NCBI RefSeq assembly: GCF_004005855.1 | Contig: NZ_SACL01000002.1 | Coordinates: forward strand, 558,001 to 622,000 | Reading direction: 5' to 3' | Source of the DNA: Rhodovarius crocodyli | GTDB lineage: Bacteria > Pseudomonadota > Alphaproteobacteria > Acetobacterales > Acetobacteraceae | DNA: 64,000 nt | In this document: piece by piece, positions 45,205 to 53,758 of the stretch | How the letters are laid out: each line of letters opens with the position of its first letter | Numbering within the stretch: position 1 is the first letter of the stretch | Translations under genes and position numbers: made by a program | The notes under the pieces: generated by a model | Database searches by the model: none | What the model saw: the letters and a program-made list of their open reading frames with translations, nothing else | Told to the model about the DNA's origin: nothing

Positions 45205-48200
45205 GAGTTCAGGTTCCTTGTGATCATGTTGATGCGGGTTTCGTTCGCGAGCGCGTCGAACTTCGCGCCCATCTCTGCCAAGCGCCGGTCAAGCATCTGG
45301 ACCATGCCTTCAAGCGCCCGGATGGTGGCAGAGTCACCGCTCTGCCGGGCCGAGTAGGCCCCGTAATCGGCCACCTCGCCGCGCACGAAGGCCTCCCGCT
45401 GCGCATAGGTGCTGCTGGCCCCGCCATAGACCTGCTGGCTGAGGGTCAGCAGCGCATCGGCAGCCGAGGTGACCTTGGTGGCATCCGACCCCGACAGGGC
45501 GGTGTCCAGATTGCCCTGCGCGATGCGCAGCCGCTCCGTAGGGGAGAGGCTGGAGGTGCTGCTGAGAGCCTGGCCGTTCAGCCAATCCAGCACCGATTGC
45601 GCCGCTGCCTTCTGGGCATCGGCGGCCTGCTGGGCATAGCGCTTGACCAGGGCCACCCTTTCCTCGCCCAGCACTTCCTCCGTGCGGGTGATCCGGCTGG
45701 CCACCTCGGCCGCCGTCAGGCCCAGTGCCTCCAGCGAGGCCTGCGCCTGCAGGATCTCGGCCCGGCCCGCCACGTCGAAGGCCATCAGGTCGGCCTGCTG
45801 GTTCTCCCCACGGGCGCGGAGGCTGCGCACCTCCAGGCCCGTGTCATAGCTGGAGACCTGCAGCGCGCGTTGCGCCCGCAGCCGGTCCAGTTCCTTATCC
45901 CGGGTGGCGGTCAGCTGTTCCGTGGCAAGGCTCAGCTCGCGCGCCTTGTCGATCTGCGTCTGCCACTGGGCTTCCAGGGCCTTCAGCGACTTCTCGAACT
46001 CGCTGGCCTGCGTGCCGGTCAGCGCCTGATAGGTGTTCTTGTACCAATCGAGGTTGCTGGTCAGGGTGTCCACGTTGTTGCCGGAGGCGTTCAGGATGCC
46101 GCGATAGTCGCCCGTCGCGATGTTCTTGAAGCCTTCCAGCAGGAATTCCGTGGCCCTGCTGGCGAGCTGCTGCGCGCCTTCCTCGGTATTGGCGAACTGC
46201 GCCTTGCTGCCGGAATAATCGAGATACAGGTTGCCCGGGTCATTGCCGCCCCGGCCAGAGGTGACGCCCACCGCCAGCTCACCACCCAGGCGAAGGCCGC
46301 CCAGCTGATCGCCGATGGTGCTGGCCAGCTTTTCCAGGTTGCGCACCGCCGTTTCCGCCTGCGTGGCATTGGCAGCGGAGTAGCGCGCCCCGGTCAGGCC
46401 GTTGCGTTCTTCCTCCAGGCTGTACAGGTCCAGGCGGAATTCCTGGCCCTTGCCGGACGGCTTCTGGCCGGGGAGCAACCCACCGATCAGCGCCAGGACC
46501 GCGCCGCCGATGATGCCGGCGGGACCGAGGGCGCCGAGGGCGGGCAGCAGGCCAAGAGATGAGCCGAGGGAGGCAGCACCCGTAACGGCGCTGGTAACAC
46601 CACCCAGACCCTGAAGGGTCCCACCCACGCCGCCACGCTGGAAGCCATTCACAGCACCGAAGATGCCACCGCCGATCGCCAGGGCACTGCCGAGGGCGCC
46701 GCCGAGGGTGATGCCCATTGGGTCCCCACCGCCACCCACGAATGCACCCGGTTCACCAGACATAGCCGTGCCGGAATAGAAGCCGCTGGGGGTCAGCGCA
46801 CCATTGGCAGCAGGTGTGTAGAGGTTGGTGTTCAGCAGGCTGTCCAAGCCGCCCCAACCGGTGTTTGCCATGCCCGTGGGACTGGTCAGGAAGCTGTAGC
46901 CCCCGAACCCGCCGCCGCTGCCGCCGAACAGGTTGCGGCCGATCGACAGCGCCCCGCCACCCGTGGACAGCAGGGAGGATTCGGAGCCCCCCGCCGCCGT
47001 GCCAGCCGTACCCGCCGCGACGGCGGTGGGCGAGACGCCGCCCAGCAGGCCGCTGACATAGCGCACCATGGGCGTGGTGACGGTCTGCGAGAGGATGGCG
47101 CTGGCCGCCTGACGCAGAAGGTTGGTGAAGGTGCGCGACAGTGTGGCCGCCGCGCTCTCCCCGTTCTTGAAGCCGTCGAACAGGCCCTGCGTGGTCGCAT
47201 CGGCGATGCGGTCACCCCAGTTCTGCGCGAAGCGTTCCGCCTGCTGCTGGGCCCGCTCCGCCTCGCGACGGCTTTCCGTCTCGGCCCGTTCCCGCGCCCG
47301 TTCTTCCTCGCGCTGCGTGCGCCGCCCCTCGGCGGTCTGCTGGCGGATGACCTGGAAAGCCCGGTCATCCGATGGCGACATGGAAAGTAGGCCCGTAGAG
47401 GCATCGCGGCGGAGGACCTCGTACAGGTCGCGCATGTCTTGCGCTGCACGGGCGGCGCCACGGAAGGCCGCTTCCTGCTGGCGGAGACGTTCGTTACCGG
47501 TCTGGAGCGTGCCCAAACTGGCATTCACTGCCGCGGTGTAGCCAGCGACAGCCTGCTCAGCCTCCTGCCCCGTGATGCCCAGGCGCTGAAGTTCCTGGCG
47601 ATAGTCGGCCACATACCGCCGTGCACGATCTTCGGTCGCAATATCAGCCCGCGCGCGACGCAGGGCATCCTCGCCCTGGGAGGCCGCCTCGTTCAAGCGC
47701 TGAATATTGGCCACTTCCCGGCTGAGAGAGGCCGCCACATTCAGCTCGAAGCCCTGAAGCTCCAAAGCCGCCCGACGCATTCGGGCGGCAGCCCGCTCCG
47801 CTGAACCGCCAGATTCATCCAACGCCAGCCCCGCCGCGCGTGCGCGCTGGCTCAGCTGCTCCATCCGTTCTTCGAGCTGGCGGGCGTTGCCGGTGAAGCC
47901 ATCCAACTCACGCGCCGTCTTGCGAATATTCTCGCTGACCTGATCGTTGCCGGTGACCAGACCCATCAGGGCATCATGGAGCTGGGCCAGGGCTTCGCGA
48001 GATACGTTGCCAGCCTCACGGAAGCCCTCCACCACCTCCACAAAGGTGCGAAGACGCTGCACATCCTCGTTGCTGACGATCAGATTGTACTCTTGGGAAC
48101 CGCGCCCATAGTTCTGAGCGGCCTGCTCCTGCATCGTCCACAGATCACTGCGCACGCCGGCGGCCATCGGCCCTACGCGCTCAAGCACCTGCCGCTGGAG

Positions 48201-49094
48201 AGCATTCTGCTCACCCTGCAACGCCGCGCGATCCTGCGTGATATTGCGGATTTCCTGCTGCTGGCGCGCAACGCTCAGGGCATTGTACCGCTCGGTCAGC
48301 TCGCGGACCGCCGAAGCCTCGGTTTCAAGGGCGGTGTGATAGGTCCGTGCCTCATCCTGCACTTGGCGGAAGTTCTCCGCCAGGCGCTTCACGACATCGT
48401 TGAATCGCTCGGTCTCACTCCGACCGTTGACGAGCTGCGCCGCCAGCACGCCGACCGTCAGCGCCGCACCAGCAATGGCGCCGCCCGTACCGAAAACCCC
48501 CAGCAGCTGGCTACCCTGCTGACCGAAAGCCACCAGGGCGGACTGGCCGGCGGAGACCTGCACCGCGAAATCCTGGATCTGATAGCCAGCCTGGCCCATC
48601 ACCTGGCCCAGGCGCGCGCCGCCACGGGAGGCGTTGTCGTTGGCCGCGTCGAGCCGGGCGGTCGCCGCGGCAGCCCCGTTGACTGCCGCCGACATCGTCC
48701 CAAGCCGAGATTGGGAAATTTCCACGGCTTCATTGAAACGGCGCAGCGCCGCGACGCGCAGTTCACCGACGCGCTGCGCCGACTCAGCTCCGGATGCCTC
48801 CGTGCGGTTCAGCACGTCCAACTGCCGGGCCAGACGTTCGGCAGCTGCCGCCGCCGGGTCCAGCACCGCCTGCGTCCGCGCGAAGGCACGCGCGAGGTTG
48901 GCCTGGGACTGAGCGGACTTCTCCGCAGCGGCCCCCGTGCCCTCCAGCGCGGTACTGGCAACCTCGGCCGCCGCCGGGATCTGCTGCAGGGCGGCCTGCC
49001 CCGCCTGCCCAAGCCCTTCCAGCAACTGACGCGCGCGATCCGCCGCCTCCACGCTCACGCGCATGGAGACGCCGCCCCCGGCAAATCCGGCCAT
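45201..49094 (-). CDS. Tail tape measure protein
   Basis: Protein of 1297 aa, the largest of the prophage. The N-terminal 350 and 400-650 regions are long coiled coils rich in Ala, Gln, Glu and Arg (for example EEERARERAETESRREAERA); the middle (about 750-920) is Gly-rich with hydrophobic stretches such as LLPALGALGPAGIIGGAVLA that could cross the host membrane. The C-terminal third is coiled coil again. By the known rule of about 0.15 nm per residue the tail should be near 190 nm. Confidence 0.92.
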   Translation of the reverse strand: MAGFAGGGVSMRVSVEAADRARQLLEGLGQAGQAALQQIPAAAEVASTALEGTGAAAEKSAQSQANLARAFARTQAVLDPAAAAAERLARQLDVLNRTEASGAESAQRVGELRVAALRRFNEAVEISQSRLGTMSAAVNGAAAATARLDAANDNASRGGARLGQVMGQAGYQIQDFAVQVSAGQSALVAFGQQGSQLLGVFGTGGAIAGAALTVGVLAAQLVNGRSETERFNDVVKRLAENFRQVQDEARTYHTALETEASAVRELTERYNALSVARQQQEIRNITQDRAALQGEQNALQRQVLERVGPMAAGVRSDLWTMQEQAAQNYGRGSQEYNLIVSNEDVQRLRTFVEVVEGFREAGNVSREALAQLHDALMGLVTGNDQVSENIRKTARELDGFTGNARQLEERMEQLSQRARAAGLALDESGGSAERAAARMRRAALELQGFELNVAASLSREVANIQRLNEAASQGEDALRRARADIATEDRARRYVADYRQELQRLGITGQEAEQAVAGYTAAVNASLGTLQTGNERLRQQEAAFRGAARAAQDMRDLYEVLRRDASTGLLSMSPSDDRAFQVIRQQTAEGRRTQREEERARERAETESRREAERAQQQAERFAQNWGDRIADATTQGLFDGFKNGESAAATLSRTFTNLLRQAASAILSQTVTTPMVRYVSGLLGGVSPTAVAAGTAGTAAGGSESSLLSTGGGALSIGRNLFGGSGGGFGGYSFLTSPTGMANTGWGGLDSLLNTNLYTPAANGALTPSGFYSGTAMSGEPGAFVGGGGDPMGITLGGALGSALAIGGGIFGAVNGFQRGGVGGTLQGLGGVTSAVTGAASLGSSLGLLPALGALGPAGIIGGAVLALIGGLLPGQKPSGKGQEFRLDLYSLEEERNGLTGARYSAANATQAETAVRNLEKLASTIGDQLGGLRLGGELAVGVTSGRGGNDPGNLYLDYSGSKAQFANTEEGAQQLASRATEFLLEGFKNIATGDYRGILNASGNNVDTLTSNLDWYKNTYQALTGTQASEFEKSLKALEAQWQTQIDKARELSLATEQLTATRDKELDRLRAQRALQVSSYDTGLEVRSLRARGENQQADLMAFDVAGRAEILQAQASLEALGLTAAEVASRITRTEEVLGEERVALVKRYAQQAADAQKAAAQSVLDWLNGQALSSTSSLSPTERLRIAQGNLDTALSGSDATKVTSAADALLTLSQQVYGGASSTYAQREAFVRGEVADYGAYSARQSGDSATIRALEGMVQMLDRRLAEMGAKFDALANETRINMITRNLNS

Positions 49095-49100
49095 GTGTGA

Positions 49101-49802
49101 TTATCCTTCGAGGATCGGTTGCACCGCGGCGCGCAGCTCCTGCGCCGCTTCTGCCTGCACGGTCCCGAGATCGAGCAGGCGGGCGTTCCGGCTGCTGGGC
49201 AGCAGCAGGAACCATGGGGTGCCCCGGCGTTCGCCAGGGCGCTTCAGCACGGCCAGCAGGGCGCCGGCACGCGACTTCGTGGGAAACAGCACGAATTGCG
49301 GCCGGCGCTTGCCCTCGCCGCGCTTCGGCTGCGCGCCCTTGGCCGAGGGGGTGGCGCTGACCACATCCGCGCCCAGCGCCTCGGCCGCATCATCCAGGCG
49401 GCTCAGGCGCCGTTTCTGGCCGCCCGGCACCGGGCCGCCCTTCCGGTTTCGGTCGGTGTAGGCGAAGCCCGCCCGCACCGCGGGCTCCAGCGGGATCACC
49501 AGGAACCGGCCGTTGCGAGGCAGGATGGCCGCCCCCTCCGCGAAGGCCGCGTGCAGCACCTCGGATTTCGAGTAGACGAGGCTGGCCGGGCGCAGGGTAC
49601 GCTTGCCGCGCGGGTAGTGCTCCAGTTGCCAGGCCTTGGCCAGGCCGCCGCCCAGCCCGGCCTGCTCCACCTGCCGGCGCAGCTTGGCCTGGGCATTGCG
49701 GGCCACGCCATGCACGGCGGCGGCCAGGCCGTCCTGAATGCCCGCCACCTGATCGGCGATGATGCGCGACAGGTCGCCCTCGATGGTGGTGGCGAGGCGC
49801 AT
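49101..49802 (-). CDS. DUF6441-like minor tail protein
   Basis: Protein of 233 aa directly before the tape measure. An amphipathic N-terminal helix region (IADQVAGIQDGLAAAVHGVA; ARNAQAKLRRQVEQAGL) is followed by WQLEHYPRGKRTLRPAS and a basic mixed part with WFLLLPSSRNARLLDLG, as I recall for DUF6441 proteins found before tape measures. Function is unproven; a minor tail or completion role is inferred from position. Confidence 0.65.
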   Translation of the reverse strand: MRLATTIEGDLSRIIADQVAGIQDGLAAAVHGVARNAQAKLRRQVEQAGLGGGLAKAWQLEHYPRGKRTLRPASLVYSKSEVLHAAFAEGAAILPRNGRFLVIPLEPAVRAGFAYTDRNRKGGPVPGGQKRRLSRLDDAAEALGADVVSATPSAKGAQPKRGEGKRRPQFVLFPTKSRAGALLAVLKRPGERRGTPWFLLLPSSRNARLLDLGTVQAEAAQELRAAVQPILEG

Positions 49803-49806
49803 GGCG

Positions 49807-50565
49807 TCAGACCGTGATGCCGCGCCTGGCCGCCAGATAGGCGCGGATGCCCGTCGCCACCTTGGCCTGTTCCGTGCTGGTCAGCGCCACGTTGTGGATT
49901 TCGGCCGCCGCGACGTGGTTGCGGCCCTGGTAGTCCGAGCGGAAGGTCGAGCCGATCCGAAACTTGCGGCTGCTGGTGTCGAGCAGGCGAGGGTTCACGT
50001 TGACCGTCGTGACAACTTTGTTGTCGGTCCAGTCGCGGAACTCGAAGCCCACGCCCGAAGTGATGGTGATCGACACCAGCCGGGCCTTCGTGTGGTCGTC
50101 AATCGGCATCGCGGAACCCGCTATGCCAGGGACGCCGGCGGTCGTGTATCCAATCAGGAAGCGGAGATACGGCTTGTTGGTAACCGCCTCCAGCCCCTGG
50201 AAGTAAATCGCAACACCTCCGGTGCTGGACCCGCCGTTATTGCTCAGGCACGTCGCGTTGAGGGCCGCATCCGTGTTGCTCGGCAGGTCGATGCTGTCCA
50301 GCACGGCGAACAGCGTCATGTCAGCCGTCTCGGCCACCTGCGTCTGCATGTAATTCACGGTCGATTTGTAGGCCGCGCCCTTCGCGTCATAGGTCGGCGT
50401 GCCCACGATCGTCGCGTCACCCACCCCGCTGGCATAGTAGTTCCGCGCAGCCTCGGCATCGCTGACGCCCGGGAACCACAGGCCCTGCAGGCCGCGTGTC
50501 ACCTGGGGGATATAGCCCACGATGGGGCCGGTGTAGTTGGCATTGATCACATAATCGACGCCCAT
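49807..50565 (-). CDS. Lectin-fold-like phage fibre protein
   Basis: Protein of 252 aa. After NYTGPIVGYIPQVTRGLQGL it has the alternating strand pattern of LamG/ConA-like lectin domains (KARLVSITITSGVGFEFRDW; FRIGSTFRSDYQGRNHVAAA) and the common ending AEIHNVALTSTEQAKVATGI, a helix frequent in phage carbohydrate-binding modules. It lies directly after the esterase fibre gene and probably works with it at the host surface. Confidence 0.65.
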   Translation of the reverse strand: MGVDYVINANYTGPIVGYIPQVTRGLQGLWFPGVSDAEAARNYYASGVGDATIVGTPTYDAKGAAYKSTVNYMQTQVAETADMTLFAVLDSIDLPSNTDAALNATCLSNNGGSSTGGVAIYFQGLEAVTNKPYLRFLIGYTTAGVPGIAGSAMPIDDHTKARLVSITITSGVGFEFRDWTDNKVVTTVNVNPRLLDTSSRKFRIGSTFRSDYQGRNHVAAAEIHNVALTSTEQAKVATGIRAYLAARRGITV

Positions 50566-50575
50566 GATGCCTCCG

Positions 50576-52891
50576 TCAGGCTGCGATGGCGGGCATGGAG
50601 AAATGCGCGCACCAGTTGTTTTGCGGGTAGGGTTTGCCGACCAGCGCGGCGATGTTCTCGGTCGCGTCCATGCCGGTGCTCGGCAGGTAGGTGTAGGCGG
50701 TGGTCGACACGGTGCCGTCGCTGTCGCGCAGGCAGCCGTTGCCCGCGCAGCTGTTCTGCTGGCCGTATTCGATGATCGGCGTGCCCACGACGTCCCGGCC
50801 GAATGCCAGCAGCACCACGCGCTGGCCCGCGATCTGCACCGAGGTGAGCGGGATGTCGCCCGCATCGTCGCGGGCACTGAAGCCCTTGGTGGCGTAATCG
50901 GTGGCCACGCCCTGCACATAGGGCAGCCCCCATTGCAGCGCTCCCTCGGGCGTGTGGAATGCCAGCAGCGCCGAGCGGGCCCGCCACAACAGGCGCACCG
51001 GGTGCAGCGGCTCCCAATCGCGCCGGTCGATCAGGATGCGCGCCATCACCTTGCCGAAGATGGCGCCGAGCCACCGCACCCCGTTGGTGGTCAGGTGCCC
51101 ACCCTTGTCCGGGACGAAGTAGCTCGGCGAGGCCATGAACACGTCAGGCCGCTCCAGCGCCAGTTCCAGCTGCGCCTGGCCGATGGCCAGGTTGGAGGCC
51201 TGGCGCACATAGGCGCCCCCGGTCTGGTACATGAAGCAGGCGGGCGGCCGGGCATCGCCAGCGCCGGCCGTGGCCGCCGCCAGGGCATCGGCATTCGCCG
51301 CGGCGCGGATGGTCTCGAAGGTGGCCCGGTAGGTCGCCTTGTCGATGCCGGATGCGGTGTAGTCCTGCTCACCCTGGAGCCAGGGCCAGGCCACCAGCTG
51401 CCATGGCAGCGCGGCGCCCGTGGCGGCGGCCTTGCCTTGGGTCATGGCCCCGGCGATGCGGGCGTAGCAATTGGCCGAGGCGCCAGGCACGAAGTTCGCG
51501 ATGGGCTGCCCGCCCTGGCCGCTCTCCGTCGCCACGAACAGCAGGGAGGGGTCGGCGGAGAGACCCCGCCGGTCCAGATACACCTGGCGCAGGTGGTCCA
51601 GGGCGCATTCCAACACCGTCTCGCCGAAGGCATCGTCACCGAAGGTCAGGGCCGCGATCTGCTCGGGCGTCAGCAACGTGGCCGATGCACTGTCCCGCAC
51701 CGTCGCCACCAGCGGCGACAGGGCCGTGCTGCCGAAGGGCGTCCAGGGGGCCGAGGCGGCGTGGACCGAGCCCCCGATCATCCTGTTGTCCAGCCGCTGG
51801 CTGGTCATGGCGGCCGGGTGGGTCTCATAGCCCACGGCCAGGGACTGACCCCGGATGTCGAACTGGTTCAGCCCCGGCAGCAGGGGCCGCACGGCGGTGA
51901 CCTGGCGCCCGTTGACGCCGGCGCTGTAGGCCGCCGCGTAGGCGTCAGCCGCGGCGATTTCCTCGGCCGTGAAGCCGCTGGTGGAGCCGCCGGCATAGGT
52001 CTGGATGCGGGGCACATGCACTGTGCCGTCCGTGCCGATCTTGGCCACGATCATGTTGCCCACGCGCAGCCGCAGCAGCGCGGCAGGATCGTCCAGCGGC
52101 ATGGCGTCCAGCCCCAGATTGGAGGAGCTGCTGCCGTCGCTGGCCAGGGTCATGCCGGGCAGCGCGATGCCGCCTGTGGTCAGCTTGAGCCCGCCGATCT
52201 CCACCGTGCCATCCGCGAGCCACTGGGCCAGCACCAGGCCGCTGGAGAGGCGGATGCGGTACAGCACCCGGCCCGTGGGATCATCGGCCGGGGTCTCCAG
52301 CGCAAAGCCCAGGAGGCTTTCCTGGCGGCCGGTGTGCTCCACCGACAGGCCGGCCGTGGCCCAGCGCGTGTTGTCGAGCAGCGCGGCCACCATGCCGCGC
52401 GGATCGACCAGCTGCCACAGCGCGCTGCCGGACCCGGGGCGGATGGCTCCGGCGGGCATGCGAAAGGTCCCGTCCTGCTCAATAGAGAGCAGGCCATCGC
52501 CTGCCAGGGTGCGCAGCACCCACACGATCCAGTCCCGCGCGGCGTCTGAGGCGAAATTGCCTTCCAGGGTGGCGGTGCGCTGGCCGAGCACGCCCACGCT
52601 CGGCCCGTCATAGGTCCAGGCGGAGCCGGACCAGCGATAGCGGCCATTGCGGTTGGACCCATCGGGGTTGGCGGTGGCCGGGGCAGCGGGGTCAGCATAG
52701 ACCTCGGCCAGCACGCCCACCCCGGTCCCGGCAATCAGCTGCAGATCCGCGAAGGTGCGCACCTGCGTGGCGGCATCGAGCACCGCCGCCTTGACGGCAT
52801 CGAGAGCCTGCACAGCCTCATCCCGCGCCACCAGGGCCTCGTCGATGCGCTCCTGGTTGGCGTAGGTCATCAGCGTCTCGACAACGCTCAT
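50576..52891 (-). CDS. Tail fibre/spike with SGNH carbohydrate-esterase domain
   Basis: Protein of 771 aa. The first 330 residues are fibre-like, with phage-style WSGSAWTYDGPSVGVLGQRT and a DGTVHVPRIQTYAGG shaft. From about residue 345 a SASA-type SGNH hydrolase is seen: DIRGQSLAVGYE holds the nucleophile Ser, WPWLQGEQDYT the oxyanion block, and PDKGGHLTTNG the catalytic Asp/His. It may remove acetyl groups from capsule or lipopolysaccharide. ATG at 52891 overlaps the T-frame stop as ATGA; an upstream start would add 12 residues. Confidence 0.82.
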   Translation of the reverse strand: MSVVETLMTYANQERIDEALVARDEAVQALDAVKAAVLDAATQVRTFADLQLIAGTGVGVLAEVYADPAAPATANPDGSNRNGRYRWSGSAWTYDGPSVGVLGQRTATLEGNFASDAARDWIVWVLRTLAGDGLLSIEQDGTFRMPAGAIRPGSGSALWQLVDPRGMVAALLDNTRWATAGLSVEHTGRQESLLGFALETPADDPTGRVLYRIRLSSGLVLAQWLADGTVEIGGLKLTTGGIALPGMTLASDGSSSSNLGLDAMPLDDPAALLRLRVGNMIVAKIGTDGTVHVPRIQTYAGGSTSGFTAEEIAAADAYAAAYSAGVNGRQVTAVRPLLPGLNQFDIRGQSLAVGYETHPAAMTSQRLDNRMIGGSVHAASAPWTPFGSTALSPLVATVRDSASATLLTPEQIAALTFGDDAFGETVLECALDHLRQVYLDRRGLSADPSLLFVATESGQGGQPIANFVPGASANCYARIAGAMTQGKAAATGAALPWQLVAWPWLQGEQDYTASGIDKATYRATFETIRAAANADALAAATAGAGDARPPACFMYQTGGAYVRQASNLAIGQAQLELALERPDVFMASPSYFVPDKGGHLTTNGVRWLGAIFGKVMARILIDRRDWEPLHPVRLLWRARSALLAFHTPEGALQWGLPYVQGVATDYATKGFSARDDAGDIPLTSVQIAGQRVVLLAFGRDVVGTPIIEYGQQNSCAGNGCLRDSDGTVSTTAYTYLPSTGMDATENIAALVGKPYPQNNWCAHFSMPAIAA

Positions 52892-53193
52892 CGCGACGGC
52901 CTTTCCTGATCTTCTTGGGTGGCCCATGCCCCGCCGATCTGCCCGAAGGCATCGATCAGCCAGGCGGACTGGTCGTTGATCCCGCCGGGGTCAGGCAGAT
53001 GCGCCAGGCCGCCCATGTCGCCGCGGCAGCGGCACCACAGGCGGACCAGCTCATGCCAATCGTCGGGGATGGTAAGACGGGGGTTCATGGGCCAGGGGCG
53101 ATTGCCCACCAGCCATTCGCCGCCGTCAGAGGGCTTCAGGCCCCCTCGGAACCCGTCTGGGGCGCGGGCGCAGGCGACGGCGCCCCAGATGAG
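52888..53193 (-). CDS. Tail assembly chaperone, T part (reached by -1 frameshift)
   Basis: The -1 frame relative to the G gene is open from before the slip site to this stop and adds 101 residues (LIWGAVACARAPDGFRGGLK, NPRLTIPDDWHELVRLW) to the first 185 of G, giving a 286-aa fusion. This is the G-T arrangement of lambda-like tails, where both forms guide tail-tube assembly round the tape measure. Independent starts at GTG 53109 or ATG 53088 exist but have weak ribosome sites. The stop overlaps the fibre gene start. Confidence 0.78.
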   Translation of the reverse strand, partial: LIWGAVACARAPDGFRGGLKPSDGGEWLVGNRPWPMNPRLTIPDDWHELVRLWCRCRGDMGGLAHLPDPGGINDQSAWLIDAFGQIGGAWATQEDQERPSR

Positions 53194-53747
53194 TTTCCCG
53201 CGGCGGCCGGCACATAGGCCAGCTCATAGGCACGCCAGCCGAGCGAGAGAATGTCACCCTCGATCGCCTCCAGCAGCTCATCGGGCACCTCATTCAGCGC
53301 GCGCCGGAAGGGCGGCAGCCCCGCCCCCTCCCAGCCGCGCAGGGCACGGCGCAGGATGATCTGGGGCATCAGGTCCCACCACAGCTGATCGGCGGCGCGC
53401 GCCGAGGCGAAGAACGGCACGGCCATCGCGGCCAGCACCATCGTCTCACGGTCGCGCACCAGTTCGGCGGACAGGAGGTTACCGGCATCTTCCGCCGCCT
53501 CGCAGGCGTCGAGGGTGGCCAGCAGCTCATCCAGCGTTTTGGGCGCCAGCTCGGCTAGCGCATCGCGCAGCAGCTGCCGCATACGCAGCAGGCCAGGCGA
53601 GAGGGCCCCGGCCGCGATCATGTCGCGGCGGAACTGCTGCCGCTCCAGCATCGTCAGCGGGGCCAGCTGATAGGCACGCTCGGACGGCTTGCCTTCGTCA
53701 TAGCGCACCGTCACCAGCTGGCGGCGCGACGTAACCACATCGGTCAT
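53136..53747 (-). CDS. Tail assembly chaperone, G part
   Basis: Protein of 203 aa in the zero frame. It lies between the tail tube gene and the T frame, is helical (LTMLERQQFRRDMIAAGALS; LLRDALAELAPKTLDELLAT) and has a Pro/Ala-rich end (APSPAPAPQTGSEGA) that is translated only without frameshift. Lambda gpG has the same place, fold type and shift arrangement. The start is MTDVV, 11 nt from the tube gene stop. Confidence 0.8.
   Translation of the reverse strand: MTDVVTSRRQLVTVRYDEGKPSERAYQLAPLTMLERQQFRRDMIAAGALSPGLLRMRQLLRDALAELAPKTLDELLATLDACEAAEDAGNLLSAELVRDRETMVLAAMAVPFFASARAADQLWWDLMPQIILRRALRGWEGAGLPPFRRALNEVPDELLEAIEGDILSLGWRAYELAYVPAAAGNSSGAPSPAPAPQTGSEGA
53156..53199 (-). promoter_or_regulatory. 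Programmed -1 frameshift signal (GGGAAAC plus hairpin)
   Basis: Read on the minus strand, G GGA AAC (53199-53193) stands in the correct zero-frame phase for the X-XXY-YYZ rule. Three bases later a perfect 10-bp stem, TCTGGGGCGC with GCGCCCCAGA, closes a 14-nt loop. Lambda uses GGGAAAG at the same place. Confidence 0.85.
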
Positions 53748-53758
53748 GGGGGTGTCCC

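Noticed and set aside
50564-52549. 661-aa open frame on the plus strand within the prophage
   Set aside because: Antisense to the SGNH-esterase fibre gene and His/Gly/Arg-rich; late phage genes here run leftward.
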